DNA of 64,000 bases from Verrucomicrobiales bacterium (GCA_029213005.1 JARGPI010000009.1:1-64000), one strand, 5' to 3'; positions 1 through 10,265 are shown, counted from the stretch's first letter. Notes: a model not told the origin generated them from the letters alone. Numbers and translations are program-made.

Positions 1-90
1 ATCGCAATTCATTCATTTCCCGCTTCGGTGTCTTTTTTTATGAGGCAACGCGCGCACAGTGATTGACTGCAATTCGGCATAGGCAGAGCG

Positions 91-861
91 GTGAGATTGG
101 ATTATTCTGAGGGGATGCAATCAAACCATTCGAAGCAACGATTCCTCGAAGATCTGGGGCGGCCCTGGATGGGGGAGGAGCTCTTTGATATGGTGGCTGA
201 CAGTGTTTTTTTTATCAAAGACCGGGAGGGGCGCTATGTCACGGTCAATCAGACACTGGTGGATCGCTGTGGACGAAAATCGAAGGACGAATTGATCGGA
301 CGCACCGCGCGGGAAGTGTTTCCGGCACCGCTGGGGACGAGCTTTACGGAGCAGGACTTCGAGGTGATTCGGGAGGGTCGGCCTATTTCGGGGCAGCTCG
401 AGATGCACCTCTACCCGAACGGGAGCCGGGGTTGGTGCATCACCTGGAAGCAGCCGGTGATCAATGGTGAGGGTGAAGTGATCGGGGTGTCGGGAATCTC
501 CCGGGACATCCGCTTTGCTAAAGAAACCACTACCGATCTCAATGCGGTCGCGGTGGTGCTGGAATATATCGATAAACATATCGACGAACCGCTTCGGCTC
601 TCTGACTTGGCGGAAATGGCGGGCCTGTCTACCTATCAGTTGGATCAGCGGATCAAATCGCTGTTCGAAGTGTCTGCAGGGCAATACGTCACCCGGAAAC
701 GTATCGAGAAAGCCTGTCATCTTCTTGAGAAAACGAAGGAAACGATAGGTATCATCGCACTGGATTGTGGGTATGGCGATCAAAGTGCTTTTTCCCGTCA
801 GTTTCGCCAATCAGTGGGGATTACCCCGGGTGCCTTCCGCGATAGTAAAACCAAAACTTAA
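91..861 (+). CDS. PAS domain-containing AraC-family transcriptional regulator
   Basis: Predicted cytoplasmic transcription activator. Residues about 28-140 form a PAS sensor (FIKDREGRYVTVNQ, then a GVSGISRDIRF end typical of PAS/PAC). Residues about 150-250 form an AraC-type double helix-turn-helix: LSDLAEMAGLSTYQLDQRI is the first motif and ALDCGYGDQSAFSRQFR the conserved second one. The gene ends six bases before sdaA on the same strand, so it probably lies in one transcription unit with serine dehydratase and may control it; the PAS ligand is unknown. The start is GTG at 91; an ATG at 115 with GAGGG directly before it is an alternative, eight residues shorter. Confidence 0.85.
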   Translation: MRLDYSEGMQSNHSKQRFLEDLGRPWMGEELFDMVADSVFFIKDREGRYVTVNQTLVDRCGRKSKDELIGRTAREVFPAPLGTSFTEQDFEVIREGRPISGQLEMHLYPNGSRGWCITWKQPVINGEGEVIGVSGISRDIRFAKETTTDLNAVAVVLEYIDKHIDEPLRLSDLAEMAGLSTYQLDQRIKSLFEVSAGQYVTRKRIEKACHLLEKTKETIGIIALDCGYGDQSAFSRQFRQSVGITPGAFRDSKTKT

Positions 862-867
862 GCGAAG

Positions 868-2229
868 ATGGCACAATCAATACTCGATTTTTTTACGATA
901 GGGATTGGCCCTTCATCTTCTCACACCGTGGGACCGATGCTGGCGGCATCCCGGTTTGTTCGAGGGCTCTCAGCATTGCCGGTCAATCGCCTGCGTTGCG
1001 ATCTCTATGGTTCACTGGCGGCGACGGGGAAAGGGCACGGAACGGACCGGGCGATTCTGATGGGTTTTCTCGGGGCGGAGCCGGATTCGGTTGATCCGGA
1101 ATCGATCGATGCCTGTATCGAGAAGATTCGATCGCGAAAGGAGATAGCCTTGCCGGGTGGCGGGACGGTGGCGTTCCACGAAAAAGAAGATATCGTTTTT
1201 CATCGAAATGTATCTCTACCGCGGCATCCCAATGGTATGCATTTCATCGCCCTCGGTGGCGATGATTCGATATTAAAAGAGGAGATTGTCTACTCGATTG
1301 GTGGTGGGTTTATCGTTCCGGAAGGTCAGTGGGATGCGATGGACGAGGAGGATGATATCAAGATTCCCTGGCCTTTTGATACGGCCAAAGCCCTACTTAC
1401 TTTGACTGCCGAAACCGGCAAGTCTATCGCTGAACTGGTGCTCGAAAACGAGGCGTCATTCCGCAGTGAAGCAGAAACCCGCGCGCAGCTCGGTGAGATC
1501 TGGGAGGCGATGAAGGATTGTGTCGAGCGGGGCTGCCGGGGCGAAGGTACCCTGCCGGGAGGTCTCAAAGTGCCGAGGCGGGCGGGAGTGATGCGGAGGC
1601 GTCTCGAGGGCTCGAAAGCAGATCCGGATGACTCGCTGGCCTGTCTGGATTGGGTGAATCTGTTTGCCCTGGCGGTAAATGAAGAAAATGCAGCGGGAGG
1701 ACGGGTTGTCACCGCGCCGACCAATGGTGCCGCCGGGATTATTCCCGCCGTGTTGCACTATGCGGAGCGGTTTACGGTATCGCCTCATTCGGACCCGGTA
1801 GACCGGTTTCTTTTGACTGCGGGAGCGATTGCGACGCTCTATAAAAAGAATGCTTCTCTATCCGGAGCGGATGTCGGTTGTCAGGGAGAGGTGGGAGTAG
1901 CCTGCTCGATGGCGGCGGGCGGACTCGTCGAATGGCTCGGCGGGACTCCGCAACAGGTGGAGTGTGCCGCCGAAATCGGTATGGAGCACAACCTCGGACT
2001 GACTTGTGATCCGGTCGGCGGGCTGGTTCAGATTCCCTGTATCGAGCGGAATGCGATGGGGAGTGTCAAAGCGATCAATGCGGCGCGCCTCGCGATGAAT
2101 GGGGACGGAAAACATATCGTTTCACTGGATAAGGTGATCGCTACGATGAGAGAGACCGGTCGGGATATGATGTCCAAATACAAAGAGACGTCACGGGGCG
2201 GTCTCGCTGTCAATGTTACGGAGTGTTAA
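868..2229 (+). CDS. sdaA: L-serine ammonia-lyase, single-chain iron-sulfur type
   Basis: Converts L-serine to pyruvate and ammonia using a 4Fe-4S cluster. The 453-residue length is that of the single-chain bacterial enzyme, with beta and alpha domains fused. The N-terminus carries the family signature [14 protein letters not shown]. Cys338, Cys380 and Cys391 have the spacing of the three cluster ligands of this family (42 and 11 residues apart), within [18 protein letters not shown] and [11 protein letters not shown]. The C-terminal Cys453 matches the tail cysteine that occupies the fourth iron site in related enzymes. It lies six bases after the PAS-AraC regulator, which suggests substrate-responsive amino acid catabolism. 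Confidence 0.95.
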   Translation: MAQSILDFFTIGIGPSSSHTVGPMLAASRFVRGLSALPVNRLRCDLYGSLAATGKGHGTDRAILMGFLGAEPDSVDPESIDACIEKIRSRKEIALPGGGTVAFHEKEDIVFHRNVSLPRHPNGMHFIALGGDDSILKEEIVYSIGGGFIVPEGQWDAMDEEDDIKIPWPFDTAKALLTLTAETGKSIAELVLENEASFRSEAETRAQLGEIWEAMKDCVERGCRGEGTLPGGLKVPRRAGVMRRRLEGSKADPDDSLACLDWVNLFALAVNEENAAGGRVVTAPTNGAAGIIPAVLHYAERFTVSPHSDPVDRFLLTAGAIATLYKKNASLSGADVGCQGEVGVACSMAAGGLVEWLGGTPQQVECAAEIGMEHNLGLTCDPVGGLVQIPCIERNAMGSVKAINAARLAMNGDGKHIVSLDKVIATMRETGRDMMSKYKETSRGGLAVNVTEC

Positions 2230-2261
2230 AACACGCTATCAACCGCCCCGGATTTGTTAGT

Positions 2262-4232
2262 TTAGTTTTTGATCCGGACGGCCCAGTCAGAGTGAGTGGC
2301 CTTGTATTTCTGGAAAGCCTCGTATTCCACGCTATTGACGACTCCATCTTGATTGGTATCGATTTTTGCGAAAAGCCATTCCCACCCTGCTTTGCTCGTA
2401 TTCCATTCCTCTTCAGTGACAAGCTGGTTGTTGTCCCGGTCACATTCGGAGAGGAGTTTGCTATAGGGAAATTGCTGGCCGGGGCTCGCGCTACGAGTCG
2501 GTTTGTCGACTTCGGGATCCCAGAAAAGTTTCTGTTTGGCTTCGAGGAGCGCTTTTTGAAAAACCGATGGTGTGATGTCCTGCACGGCAAAGTTTTCCCG
2601 GATTGCCTGAGTGGCCGCAATACCGGCAGATTCCCCGCAGATCATGAAGGCCGGCTCCATCCGTGCTGAAGCGTAGCCGAGGTGAGTCGCCGAAAAGCAC
2701 ACTGGAACGAGGAGGTTTTCCGCCTCCTTCTTCTGCGGAGTGATGGCGCGGTAGGGGATGGGATAGGGAACATTGGTCGGGCCTTTGGAGCCTCCGATAA
2801 ACATTTTGCCCTCGATACCTACCCAGGTGTTGCCATTGGTTCGGCCCCAGATCCGGCGCGAGGGATAGGTGTCGATTCCGTATTGGGCGAGACCGATCGG
2901 ATCGTTTATTTCGGTTCGGTTGTAGACATCTTCGGCGGATATAGTGTAGCGGCCGTTGAGGCGACGGGCCACCCGGATATAGAGCTGATGCGGCCAGCCT
3001 TCGGTCCCGGGGTGGGCCCGTTTGTCGAGTCCCAGTTCCGCGACTTCATTCCGGTAACTCTCCGGCACCCGGGGATCGGTGCTCATGAAATGATGGAGAC
3101 CTCTCAGGTAATTCTGATGAGCTTTCCATACTTCTGCCTTCTCACTGTGGTCGCCCATGGCATATCGTTGGCTGATCCCGAGAGGAGCCAGTGAAAACAG
3201 GGAGCTCCGCTGATAATTCCACTCGCCGGAGTTTTTCCATCCGGGGAAGATTCCGACCATTTGTTTGCGGAGGTTCACTTCCGATGTGGTTTGGCTAGTG
3301 AGATGTTCGATATACCGACCAACCAGTTCGAACTCCTGCGGATCGTAATTATCCGGAGGGGTCAGCGCTATTCGCAAATCGGGATCGGAGGTGGTGTAGT
3401 ATCGGTAGTTGTAAGCCTGAGTATAGGTATCTGCCGACCCAATTGGTTTGCCGTGATCGTTTTCCGCATGGGGGAGGAGACCGCTTTCGGGATTTCCGGG
3501 TTCGACAAAAGGATCGATCGGAGCCTTTTCCATCGGTTCTCTAACTCCCGCCAGCGCTTCGCCGAATGCTTCGGTCGATTCCCGCCCTACTCGAAAAGAA
3601 ACGCCCGCTGCCGCCATCAAATCGCCTTCGTAGCTGGCGTCGATAAACATTTTTGCTGTCACCTGAAGGTTGTCTGTTGCCTCCGGCTCCGCGACAGGGC
3701 AGCCCAGCGAATCAAAAGGTGCATAGTCAAACGTTGCGGTCAAAATCCGGTTATCCGATTTCTGACAACTCGCTACACGGTGTTGAAAGACCACGGGGAT
3801 GTCGTGGGTTTTGAGCAGTTCGCGGAAGTCTTCGCGGATTGCCGTGGGATTGAGGTTGCGTGGATTCCCGTTTTCGAGTGGGGTGGCACCTTTTCCCAGC
3901 TTCGGGATCAGCTCATGGGTGAGGCCTCCGGTTGCGGCGTAGTTTGGACAATCCTGCAGGGGCTTGAGACCCGCACCGAGCATGCCGCCAACCCAGCGGC
4001 CCGGTTCCACGATGACGACGGAGCGTCCTTCACGCTTCACCGCAATTGCGGCAACGATGCCCGATGGCGTCGCGGTGTAGATGCAGACGTCGACCTCAAG
4101 CGAAGAGGGTGCGGGTACGGGCGCAGAAATGGCCGGAACAGCCAGCCAGGTGAAGACTGTGAGGGTGAGCAGGCCCGCACAGATATTGCGAAAACGCTTA
4201 CTGGAAAAATGGTTTGGATTTGTGGTATTCAT
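2262..4232 (-). CDS. Secreted FAD-dependent oxidoreductase with C-terminal EF-hands
   Basis: A 656-residue protein of the FAD_oxidored family common in Planctomycetes and Verrucomicrobia. The N-terminus has a signal peptide (hydrophobic stretch about residues 18-37). A dinucleotide-binding region follows (CIYTATPSGIVAAIAVKREG, then VVIVEP and VGGMLGAG). Late motifs FSATHLGYASARMEPAFM and CGESAGIAATQAI are typical of the family. Residues about 598-645 hold two EF-hand loops, DRDNNQLVTEEEW and DTNQDGVVNSVEY, suggesting calcium binding outside the cytoplasm. Substrate unknown; homologues are often near polysaccharide enzymes. It converges with sdaA. Confidence 0.85.
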   Translation of the reverse strand: MNTTNPNHFSSKRFRNICAGLLTLTVFTWLAVPAISAPVPAPSSLEVDVCIYTATPSGIVAAIAVKREGRSVVIVEPGRWVGGMLGAGLKPLQDCPNYAATGGLTHELIPKLGKGATPLENGNPRNLNPTAIREDFRELLKTHDIPVVFQHRVASCQKSDNRILTATFDYAPFDSLGCPVAEPEATDNLQVTAKMFIDASYEGDLMAAAGVSFRVGRESTEAFGEALAGVREPMEKAPIDPFVEPGNPESGLLPHAENDHGKPIGSADTYTQAYNYRYYTTSDPDLRIALTPPDNYDPQEFELVGRYIEHLTSQTTSEVNLRKQMVGIFPGWKNSGEWNYQRSSLFSLAPLGISQRYAMGDHSEKAEVWKAHQNYLRGLHHFMSTDPRVPESYRNEVAELGLDKRAHPGTEGWPHQLYIRVARRLNGRYTISAEDVYNRTEINDPIGLAQYGIDTYPSRRIWGRTNGNTWVGIEGKMFIGGSKGPTNVPYPIPYRAITPQKKEAENLLVPVCFSATHLGYASARMEPAFMICGESAGIAATQAIRENFAVQDITPSVFQKALLEAKQKLFWDPEVDKPTRSASPGQQFPYSKLLSECDRDNNQLVTEEEWNTSKAGWEWLFAKIDTNQDGVVNSVEYEAFQKYKATHSDWAVRIKN

Positions 4233-4369
4233 TTGCCGACAGCTGACTGTTCAGCTGTTAGCATCGGAACGATTTCCGAACTATCAATCGAAATAAGGTA
4301 GGGGATGGCGTGTCGGAATATGATGGCTTTACGGATGCTTCCACCATCGGCCCCGACCAGGCAGGCGTT

Positions 4370-5875
4370 TTAACTACCGCTTTTGAATTTCTGGACGACC
4401 TTTTTGACTCCGTCTTTTACGGTTGGTTTTGATTTGCTGAAATCTCTACCTTGATTTAGTTTCGCGAAACGCTTCCGATCTTCCGCTGTTTTCATCCAGT
4501 CGGCAGCGATTTTCTGTCCGTGAGCGACGGCTTGATGATGATCAATGGTTTCGCCGGCAAAGAGGCGGGGTGACAGTTCCGTTTTTTCACAAGCTTTGCT
4601 GAAGCCTTCAAAAAATGCCCGGGCAGTGGCTTCGGCATGTTCCTGGAGCAGTGAGCGATCGACGTTGCAGGCGGTATCCATTTCGGATGCCCAAAGTTCG
4701 GGCTCGTCGCTGAGTACGGCAGGAAGCGATTCCATTTCCCAAACCGAGCAATAGTCAACGTTGCGGTGATCGGCCCGTGGAGTGTTGATTCGTGGAACGC
4801 AGAATGAGCTGGCAATGATTCTGGAATCAAGACAACTACCGACATAGAAACTGGCGTTACCGATCATCCGGGTGATGTCCCAAATATTGTCACTGTCGAA
4901 CCAGACGGCTTCACCGATGCTTCCCAGTAACAAATTCCACTTGTTGCGAGTGGTATCGGGAACACTACCTATTGATTTGGCGGAATAAATAACGATTCCC
5001 CAGCCTTTTGCAGCGGCAAGGCTTGAAACCGCGGTGGCAAAGTCGTTTTCCTGTCGCTCGGGGATGTCACTGACCTCTACCGCGATCCATCCTTTTCCAA
5101 AGCGGTCGCGAAGGTTTTTAATCGCCGGTGAGAGTTTCCGGTTGTTGCCGAGTTGCTTTCCACAGAGGCGGGGCAGGACCGCGAGGCCGCATGGCATCTG
5201 CTCACAGTTGACACCGCGTTCAGTGAGAAATTTTTCTGCATTGTGACCACTGACTCCCACGAAGGAAGCTTCGCCCGTACAGTATACCAAATGCTCTTCC
5301 TGATCCTCTTCAAGTACGGATGGTTCAGGTAGACGCAAGCCGAAGAAAGAAAGATCTGATCCACTATAGGAACCTTTCGGGGCGAGCACATAGGCAAGCG
5401 GCGAAGTTTGGCCGGAGCGCCGCTTGACATAGCCTTCCATTTCATCGCGGTCTGCGAGTTGTATCAAATTCCGTACCCGGTTTCTTTCGATACCTTCGGT
5501 CGCACTGTGATAACCGGAGACGAGACCGCTCACGGTATTATCACAACCGATATGGATCAGGCTGAGATCACCATCCTCCAGTTCGAGAGCGGCTTCGCCG
5601 AAATTTAATACCTGATGGCCGCCGATTTCAGAGAGGTCTTTCGATACCAATCCCGCGCAGCGATAGGTATCGAGATGGAACAGTCGCGAAAAGATATGGG
5701 GGCGTAACTGGGCGCCGAGACGTCGGCAATCGGAAGGGCCTACTAACAGCCCCTGTGAGTTTTTTTTGTCGAGCTTATTGGAGAGAGGTGCAGTAGATGT
5801 GGAAGGAAGATGATGGGTGTTGAATGAATCGTCCGAGTATTTAGAGAAGCATGATGAATCGGTATTCGCGGCCAT
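4370..5875 (-). CDS. Polysaccharide pyruvyl transferase-like protein
   Basis: A 501-residue protein without signal peptide or membrane segments. The central region resembles the polysaccharide pyruvyl transferase family (CsaB-type), which adds ketal-pyruvate to surface sugars: a duplicated Rossmann-like layout, a segment like the family's VR(D/E)..S...L...G (ASFVGVSGHNAEKFLTERGV) followed by a hydrophobic proline strand, and a C-terminal NASFYVGSCLDSRIIASSF segment like the usual ...SRLHS.IiA... pattern. The first 60 residues are Ser/Asn-rich and may not be structured. The start ATG lacks a visible ribosome binding site. No other surface-glycan genes are nearby, so family assignment is moderate and substrate unknown. 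Confidence 0.5.
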   Translation of the reverse strand: MAANTDSSCFSKYSDDSFNTHHLPSTSTAPLSNKLDKKNSQGLLVGPSDCRRLGAQLRPHIFSRLFHLDTYRCAGLVSKDLSEIGGHQVLNFGEAALELEDGDLSLIHIGCDNTVSGLVSGYHSATEGIERNRVRNLIQLADRDEMEGYVKRRSGQTSPLAYVLAPKGSYSGSDLSFFGLRLPEPSVLEEDQEEHLVYCTGEASFVGVSGHNAEKFLTERGVNCEQMPCGLAVLPRLCGKQLGNNRKLSPAIKNLRDRFGKGWIAVEVSDIPERQENDFATAVSSLAAAKGWGIVIYSAKSIGSVPDTTRNKWNLLLGSIGEAVWFDSDNIWDITRMIGNASFYVGSCLDSRIIASSFCVPRINTPRADHRNVDYCSVWEMESLPAVLSDEPELWASEMDTACNVDRSLLQEHAEATARAFFEGFSKACEKTELSPRLFAGETIDHHQAVAHGQKIAADWMKTAEDRKRFAKLNQGRDFSKSKPTVKDGVKKVVQKFKSGS

Positions 5876-6006
5876 AAAATCATCATGACATTTTTTATTT
5901 GGTTTACAATCATTAATTGTCTGAAAATTCTAATAATAACGGTATTTCTCCGTTGTCGAGTCGATATGGGGCGGAAGGTGAAGCCTAAAGTATAGATAAT
6001 GAGGAC

Positions 6007-6044
6007 TGTACAAGGTACAATCTGTGACTGTACAGGGTACAATC
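6007..6044. repeat. GTAC palindrome pair, site A
   Basis: Two 13-bp near-palindromes, TGTACAAGGTACA (6007-6019) and TGTACAGGGTACA (6029-6041), start exactly 22 bp apart. They lie in the 239-bp gap between the 4370-5875 gene and the end of trkH. The pair is flanked by short inverted sequences TAGATAATG (near 5993) and CATTATCTA (near 6066). It is the first of six sites of the same design in this window. Confidence 0.85.
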
Positions 6045-6114
6045 AAGGGTGTGCAGTTGCTATACATTATCTACCTGCGCGGGAAATGTTATCGGTAGTG
6101 AAAAAGCGGGTGGT

Positions 6115-7632
6115 CTAATAGCGTTTCCAGAGAGAGGGAACGAAGAGCACGAGGACCGCGACAAACTCGAGTCGACCCATTGCCATCAGCACGGCGAGGA
6201 AAACCATAGTGCCGTGATTGAGAAAGGCAAAGTTGTCGGTCGGTCCGACCATGCCGAATCCGGGGCCGATGTTAAACAGGCAGCCGGCGACCACACCGAC
6301 GACGCTTTCAAAATCAAGATCCGGCTCGATCATCGCGACGACGACCATGGAGAGGCCGCAGATGGCCATAGCCAGAGCGAGGAACATGGAGGCGTGGAGC
6401 AGTGTCTTTTCGTCAGCGGCGGATCCGTTGATTTTGATCTTGATGATTTTCTGGGGGCGAAATGATTGCGTTAACTCTTTGACGGCGACTCGTTTGAAGA
6501 GAATCATCCGGTTCATTTTCAGACCACCGGCAGTTGAGCCGCCACAGCCTCCCACGACCATCAGCACCCAGAGGATAATCCGTGAGAAAGTTGGCCACTG
6601 GTCGTAATCCGCGTGGTCGGCAAGGCCGAAGCCGGAGGTGGAGCTGATCGATACGATCATAAAGAAAGATTCCCGGAGGCCCTGGAGAAAATTTCGCTCC
6701 GGTGTCATCATCAAGTCGAAGCTCACCATCGCAATGGCGACGAGAACGAAAATGACGTAGAACTTTCCCTCTTCTTCGTTTTTGATTCGCTTGATGTCCC
6801 GATCGTCCTTGTTCTTTTTGACCAGAAGTAGGTAAAACATAAACGAAATACTTCCGAGGAGCATGAAGATCGAGAGCCATATTTCGATGCCGAGGTCATC
6901 GTAGTATCCGATACTGTCATTTCGGGAGCTGAAACCGCCGGTGGACATCGCAGTCATGCAGTGACACAGCGAATCGAGCATCGGCATGCCGAGGGCGAGC
7001 AGGCCGATAAAGCAGATGAAGGTGAGAACCAGGTATACTTTCAGCAAGCCAAAGGCGGTTTCCCCGATTTTGGTCGCGCGGGAATCGGATATATTTAGAC
7101 TGCTTTCCTGAGCAAAAAGATTTTTACCGCCGACACCGAGGAAGGATAACACCGAAACAAATAGAACGAGGATCCCGATCCCGCCCATAAACTGGGTGAC
7201 CGCTCTCCATAGCAGAATGGCCTTGGGAAAAGCTTCGATATCCGTCATCACCGAAGATCCGGTGGTGGTGAGGCCCGACATCGATTCAAAGAAGGATTCC
7301 ACAGCGCCGAGTTTTTGCCCATCGCCAGGGTCGGTAAAGAAGTAGGGAAGCCCGCAGAAAAAAGCGGCCAGAAACCAACTGAGTCCAACGGTGGCCATTG
7401 CTTCGCGGCGGAGGAATTCGTTTTTGGTGTTCCAGCCGATTCCGAGAAGTCCGCCACCTACTGCTACGGTGATAGCGAGTGAGACTAACAGTGCGTGGAT
7501 CGCATCTTTACTTTTGGCATCGGGATGGCGGTAAATGCCCTCGACGACGGCGTAGCCGATCACAGCTAACATCATTGCCGCTACAAAAAGCAGCACGATT
7601 CCCAATACCTTTGCGAGTCGGCGGTAGTTCAT
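6115..7632 (-). CDS. trkH: Trk/Ktr potassium uptake channel subunit TrkH
   Basis: Integral inner-membrane subunit of the Trk potassium transporter, 505 residues, the normal length. The four pore-loop (selectivity filter) segments are visible in order: TTTGSSVMTD, TAMSTGGFSSRNDS, ISSTSGFGLADH and NIGPGFGMVGPTDNF, each with the conserved Gly. Numerous hydrophobic helices separate them. The gene begins three bases after the trkA stop codon, so the two are cotranscribed and translationally linked; TrkA forms the cytoplasmic gating ring. The GGCGGSTAGGLKMNR segment is characteristic of the family. Confidence 0.95.
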   Translation of the reverse strand: MNYRRLAKVLGIVLLFVAAMMLAVIGYAVVEGIYRHPDAKSKDAIHALLVSLAITVAVGGGLLGIGWNTKNEFLRREAMATVGLSWFLAAFFCGLPYFFTDPGDGQKLGAVESFFESMSGLTTTGSSVMTDIEAFPKAILLWRAVTQFMGGIGILVLFVSVLSFLGVGGKNLFAQESSLNISDSRATKIGETAFGLLKVYLVLTFICFIGLLALGMPMLDSLCHCMTAMSTGGFSSRNDSIGYYDDLGIEIWLSIFMLLGSISFMFYLLLVKKNKDDRDIKRIKNEEEGKFYVIFVLVAIAMVSFDLMMTPERNFLQGLRESFFMIVSISSTSGFGLADHADYDQWPTFSRIILWVLMVVGGCGGSTAGGLKMNRMILFKRVAVKELTQSFRPQKIIKIKINGSAADEKTLLHASMFLALAMAICGLSMVVVAMIEPDLDFESVVGVVAGCLFNIGPGFGMVGPTDNFAFLNHGTMVFLAVLMAMGRLEFVAVLVLFVPSLWKRY

Positions 7633-7635
7633 ACG

Positions 7636-8994
7636 CTATTCCGAAAACAGATCCAGAAATTGACGTTTCGTTTTCTTAGTGACCATAGCATAGACACTGT
7701 CGCCGCTTTCGATTCTATCTTCGGCAGAAGGTACCACGACTTCTGAACTATGCCATAGCCCAACGAGTACCGAGCCCTGCGGCCATTGGGTTTCTTTAAC
7801 CATGGTTCCGGCAACCGGGGCGTCTGCGGCAACCGTGACTTCGATCAGCTCGACTCCGTCGAGTTTGCGAAGTAGTTGAAAGGTATCGACGACAAAGCGC
7901 ATCAGCATGGTACTGGTCGCCTCGCGGGGAGATACCGCTGCGAGTATCCCCATGCGGCCCTGGAATTTGGTGATCGCGTCGGCGTAGTCGGCCCGGTGGA
8001 ATAGAGATAGGCAGTAGGTGGTTCCGAGGCTGTTTGCCTGAAGGCAGGTCATCACGTTATCCTCATCTTTCGCCGTAGTGGCGACGAAGAAATCGGCATC
8101 CCCCACGTTTTCCTCAGTGAGCGCGGAGAGCGAGGTCGCATCGGCGTTGAGCAGCGTGACGTTGCTGAGTTCGTCCGCCAGTTCATCGCAGCGATCCCGG
8201 TCTTCTTCGAAGATGCGGATGCGGAATTCACCGCCCGATGCGGACAGAGTCTGAGCGAGGGCATATCCGTATTCCCCGCCGCCGAAGATGACGACGTTCT
8301 TTTCCTTTTTCCGTTTCCGGGGGACGATCAGGCCGACGACATCGGTAATCAGTTTCTGGGATCCGGCGATAGTAAGTATATCATTTTCCCGGAGGATATC
8401 TTTAGCCGAAGGGATCAGGATTTCATTGTCCCGTTTGATCACGCAAATTCGAGCGCGGTGGGGGAAATTCAGCTCCAGTATAGATTTACCGATCACGTCT
8501 GACTGGGGCGGAACCGGTAGCTCGATCACTTCGATAAATCCGCCGGCAATTTCCTCGACCACGCGATGCGACTGGGAGTCGGGATTCCGGATATGTTTGG
8601 AAAGTTCGACGGCGGCGAGTCGCTCGGAGCTGAAGATTTCATCGACTCCGAAATTCTCTTTGAAATCGAAGAGAAAGTTCTGCGCCTCAAGTGCCTGATG
8701 TAGTCGGCACACGGTCCGCTTGGCTTCGAATTTTTTTGCGACGGTGGACGCGACCAGATTGGTATAGTTATCGCTCGTGAGGGCGAAAAAGACATCGCAA
8801 CCGGGCACGTCGGCGTCGAGCTGAACGGTGGGAGCGGCTCCGTCTCCGGTGATAACTCTGACATCCAGTTTAGACTCCAGATCAGCGACAATCGCCTCAT
8901 CCGCGTCGATGACGACGATCGAATGATTGCTGTGTGCCAGTTTTTTGGCTAAATGAGTGCCGATTTCGCCGGCTCCTACGATGACGATTTTCAT
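7636..8994 (-). CDS. trkA: Trk system potassium uptake regulatory protein TrkA
   Basis: Peripheral nucleotide-binding regulator of TrkH, 452 residues, with the duplicated TrkA_N/TrkA_C (RCK) layout of proteobacterial TrkA. The first NAD-binding fold starts at residue 1 with MKIVIVGAGEIGTHLAKKL; the second begins near residue 230 with NVVIFGGGEYGYALAQTL. Each is followed by a TrkA_C domain. The reading frame extends 16 codons further upstream, but the ATG at 8994 is chosen because it places the GxGxxG strand at the N-terminus, as in all homologues. Cotranscribed with trkH. The 62-bp gap to 9057 must hold divergent promoters for this operon and the AST operon. Confidence 0.93.
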   Translation of the reverse strand: MKIVIVGAGEIGTHLAKKLAHSNHSIVVIDADEAIVADLESKLDVRVITGDGAAPTVQLDADVPGCDVFFALTSDNYTNLVASTVAKKFEAKRTVCRLHQALEAQNFLFDFKENFGVDEIFSSERLAAVELSKHIRNPDSQSHRVVEEIAGGFIEVIELPVPPQSDVIGKSILELNFPHRARICVIKRDNEILIPSAKDILRENDILTIAGSQKLITDVVGLIVPRKRKKEKNVVIFGGGEYGYALAQTLSASGGEFRIRIFEEDRDRCDELADELSNVTLLNADATSLSALTEENVGDADFFVATTAKDEDNVMTCLQANSLGTTYCLSLFHRADYADAITKFQGRMGILAAVSPREATSTMLMRFVVDTFQLLRKLDGVELIEVTVAADAPVAGTMVKETQWPQGSVLVGLWHSSEVVVPSAEDRIESGDSVYAMVTKKTKRQFLDLFSE

Positions 8995-9056
8995 GAGCGA
9001 ATGGGCGGGAGGATAAAGCGTCCTTTCCCGTGAGGCAAACAATGATAGTTTGATAA

Positions 9057-10265
9057 ATGATCGACTGGATTCGCGAAGAAATGCCTGATTCCGAGCTGCC
9101 CCGGCTTGTTGAAACGTTGATCGAATGGTGTGAGATCAATTCCGGTTCCTTTCACCTTCCGGGCCTCGAGAGGATGCACGACCGGTTGTCCCGGGAATTT
9201 GGATCGATTGCGGAATCAACCGAATCGATCCCGCTCTCCCCGGTCCTTCGCCGGGATGAATGTGGTGCCCCTTTTGAACTGGAACTGGGCCGGGCGTTGA
9301 GATTTCGAACCCGACCAGATGCGCCACTTCAGGTTCTCTTCAGTGGGCATTACGACACGGTTTACGGCGCCGAACATCCCTTTCAGACCTGCGAATTGAG
9401 CCCGGACGGGAAGCGACTTAAAGGTCCCGGCGTCGCCGATATGAAAGGTGGCCTTCTCGTGATGCTGGAATCACTGCGGCTACTGGAAACTTTCCCCGGG
9501 AAAGAGGCGTTCGGCTGGGAAGTACTGTTAAATCCCGAAGAGGAAATCGGCACCCCGGGAGCCCGCGATTTGCTGAAAGAGGCCGCGAATCGCTGCGATT
9601 TCGGGCTGGTTTTTGAGTGTGCCACTCTCGAGGGCGAACTCGTGCAGAAACGGCTCGGAACCGGCCTGTTTGCTGCGGAGGTCACGGGCCGTTCCGCCCA
9701 TGCGGGGCGTGATTTTGAGGAAGGTAGGAACGCGATCGAAGCTCTTTCGGCGCTGATTCTCGAATTCCGGAAAATCTACCGGGAAATGGATGGGATGATC
9801 ATCAATACGGCGCGGTTTCACGGCGCTACGGCAATGAATTCGGTTCCTGACCGGGCAATTGCCCAGTTTAACATCCGGGTGCCGGATCAAGATTCGATCG
9901 GGACGCTGAATTCAAAAATTTCAGAGGCGCTGAAACGGGTCGAAAGCGAGTTTGATGTTTCGATCGCATGGGAGGGTCAATTTGATCGTCCACCCCGTAT
10001 CCCGAATGCAGCGATTTCCGGGATGGAAGCCTCTCTGGCCCGATGTTTCCAGGATTTTGATCTGCCTGTTTCGTGGCGGGACACGGGTGGCGGGACCGAC
10101 GGCAGCCTGTTGCTCGATTATGGCCTGCCCAATATCGACAGTCTCGGTGTCCGGGGGGCTTTTCTTCATTCCGATCGCGAATGCATGGACCCGGAGAGTT
10201 TGCTTGAGCGAATTCGGGTAACCACGCTATTTTTATTACGAGCTGCAAACGGCGGCTCTGCCTGA
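9057..10265 (+). CDS. M20-family metallopeptidase, probable succinylglutamate desuccinylase substitute
   Basis: Di-zinc M20 amidohydrolase of the carboxypeptidase G2/ArgE/DapE type, 402 residues, cytoplasmic. Metal and catalytic residues are visible: His98 and Asp100 in SGHYDTVY, Asp128 in GVADMKGG, the Glu pair at 161-162 in NPEEEIGTPG, and the late GGTDGSLL and FLHSDRECM segments. The dimerisation domain carries GRSAHAGRDFEEGRNAIEAL. It is the first gene of a run containing astA, astD and astB, and no AstE-type desuccinylase is present. Inference: it hydrolyses N-succinylglutamate to succinate and glutamate. Other N-acyl amino acids or dipeptides are possible substrates. Confidence 0.85.
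   Translation: MIDWIREEMPDSELPRLVETLIEWCEINSGSFHLPGLERMHDRLSREFGSIAESTESIPLSPVLRRDECGAPFELELGRALRFRTRPDAPLQVLFSGHYDTVYGAEHPFQTCELSPDGKRLKGPGVADMKGGLLVMLESLRLLETFPGKEAFGWEVLLNPEEEIGTPGARDLLKEAANRCDFGLVFECATLEGELVQKRLGTGLFAAEVTGRSAHAGRDFEEGRNAIEALSALILEFRKIYREMDGMIINTARFHGATAMNSVPDRAIAQFNIRVPDQDSIGTLNSKISEALKRVESEFDVSIAWEGQFDRPPRIPNAAISGMEASLARCFQDFDLPVSWRDTGGGTDGSLLLDYGLPNIDSLGVRGAFLHSDRECMDPESLLERIRVTTLFLLRAANGGSA

Noticed and set aside
3261..4301. Plus-strand open frame opposite the FAD oxidoreductase
   Set aside because: Cys/Arg-rich translation without motifs, fully opposite a strong family match.
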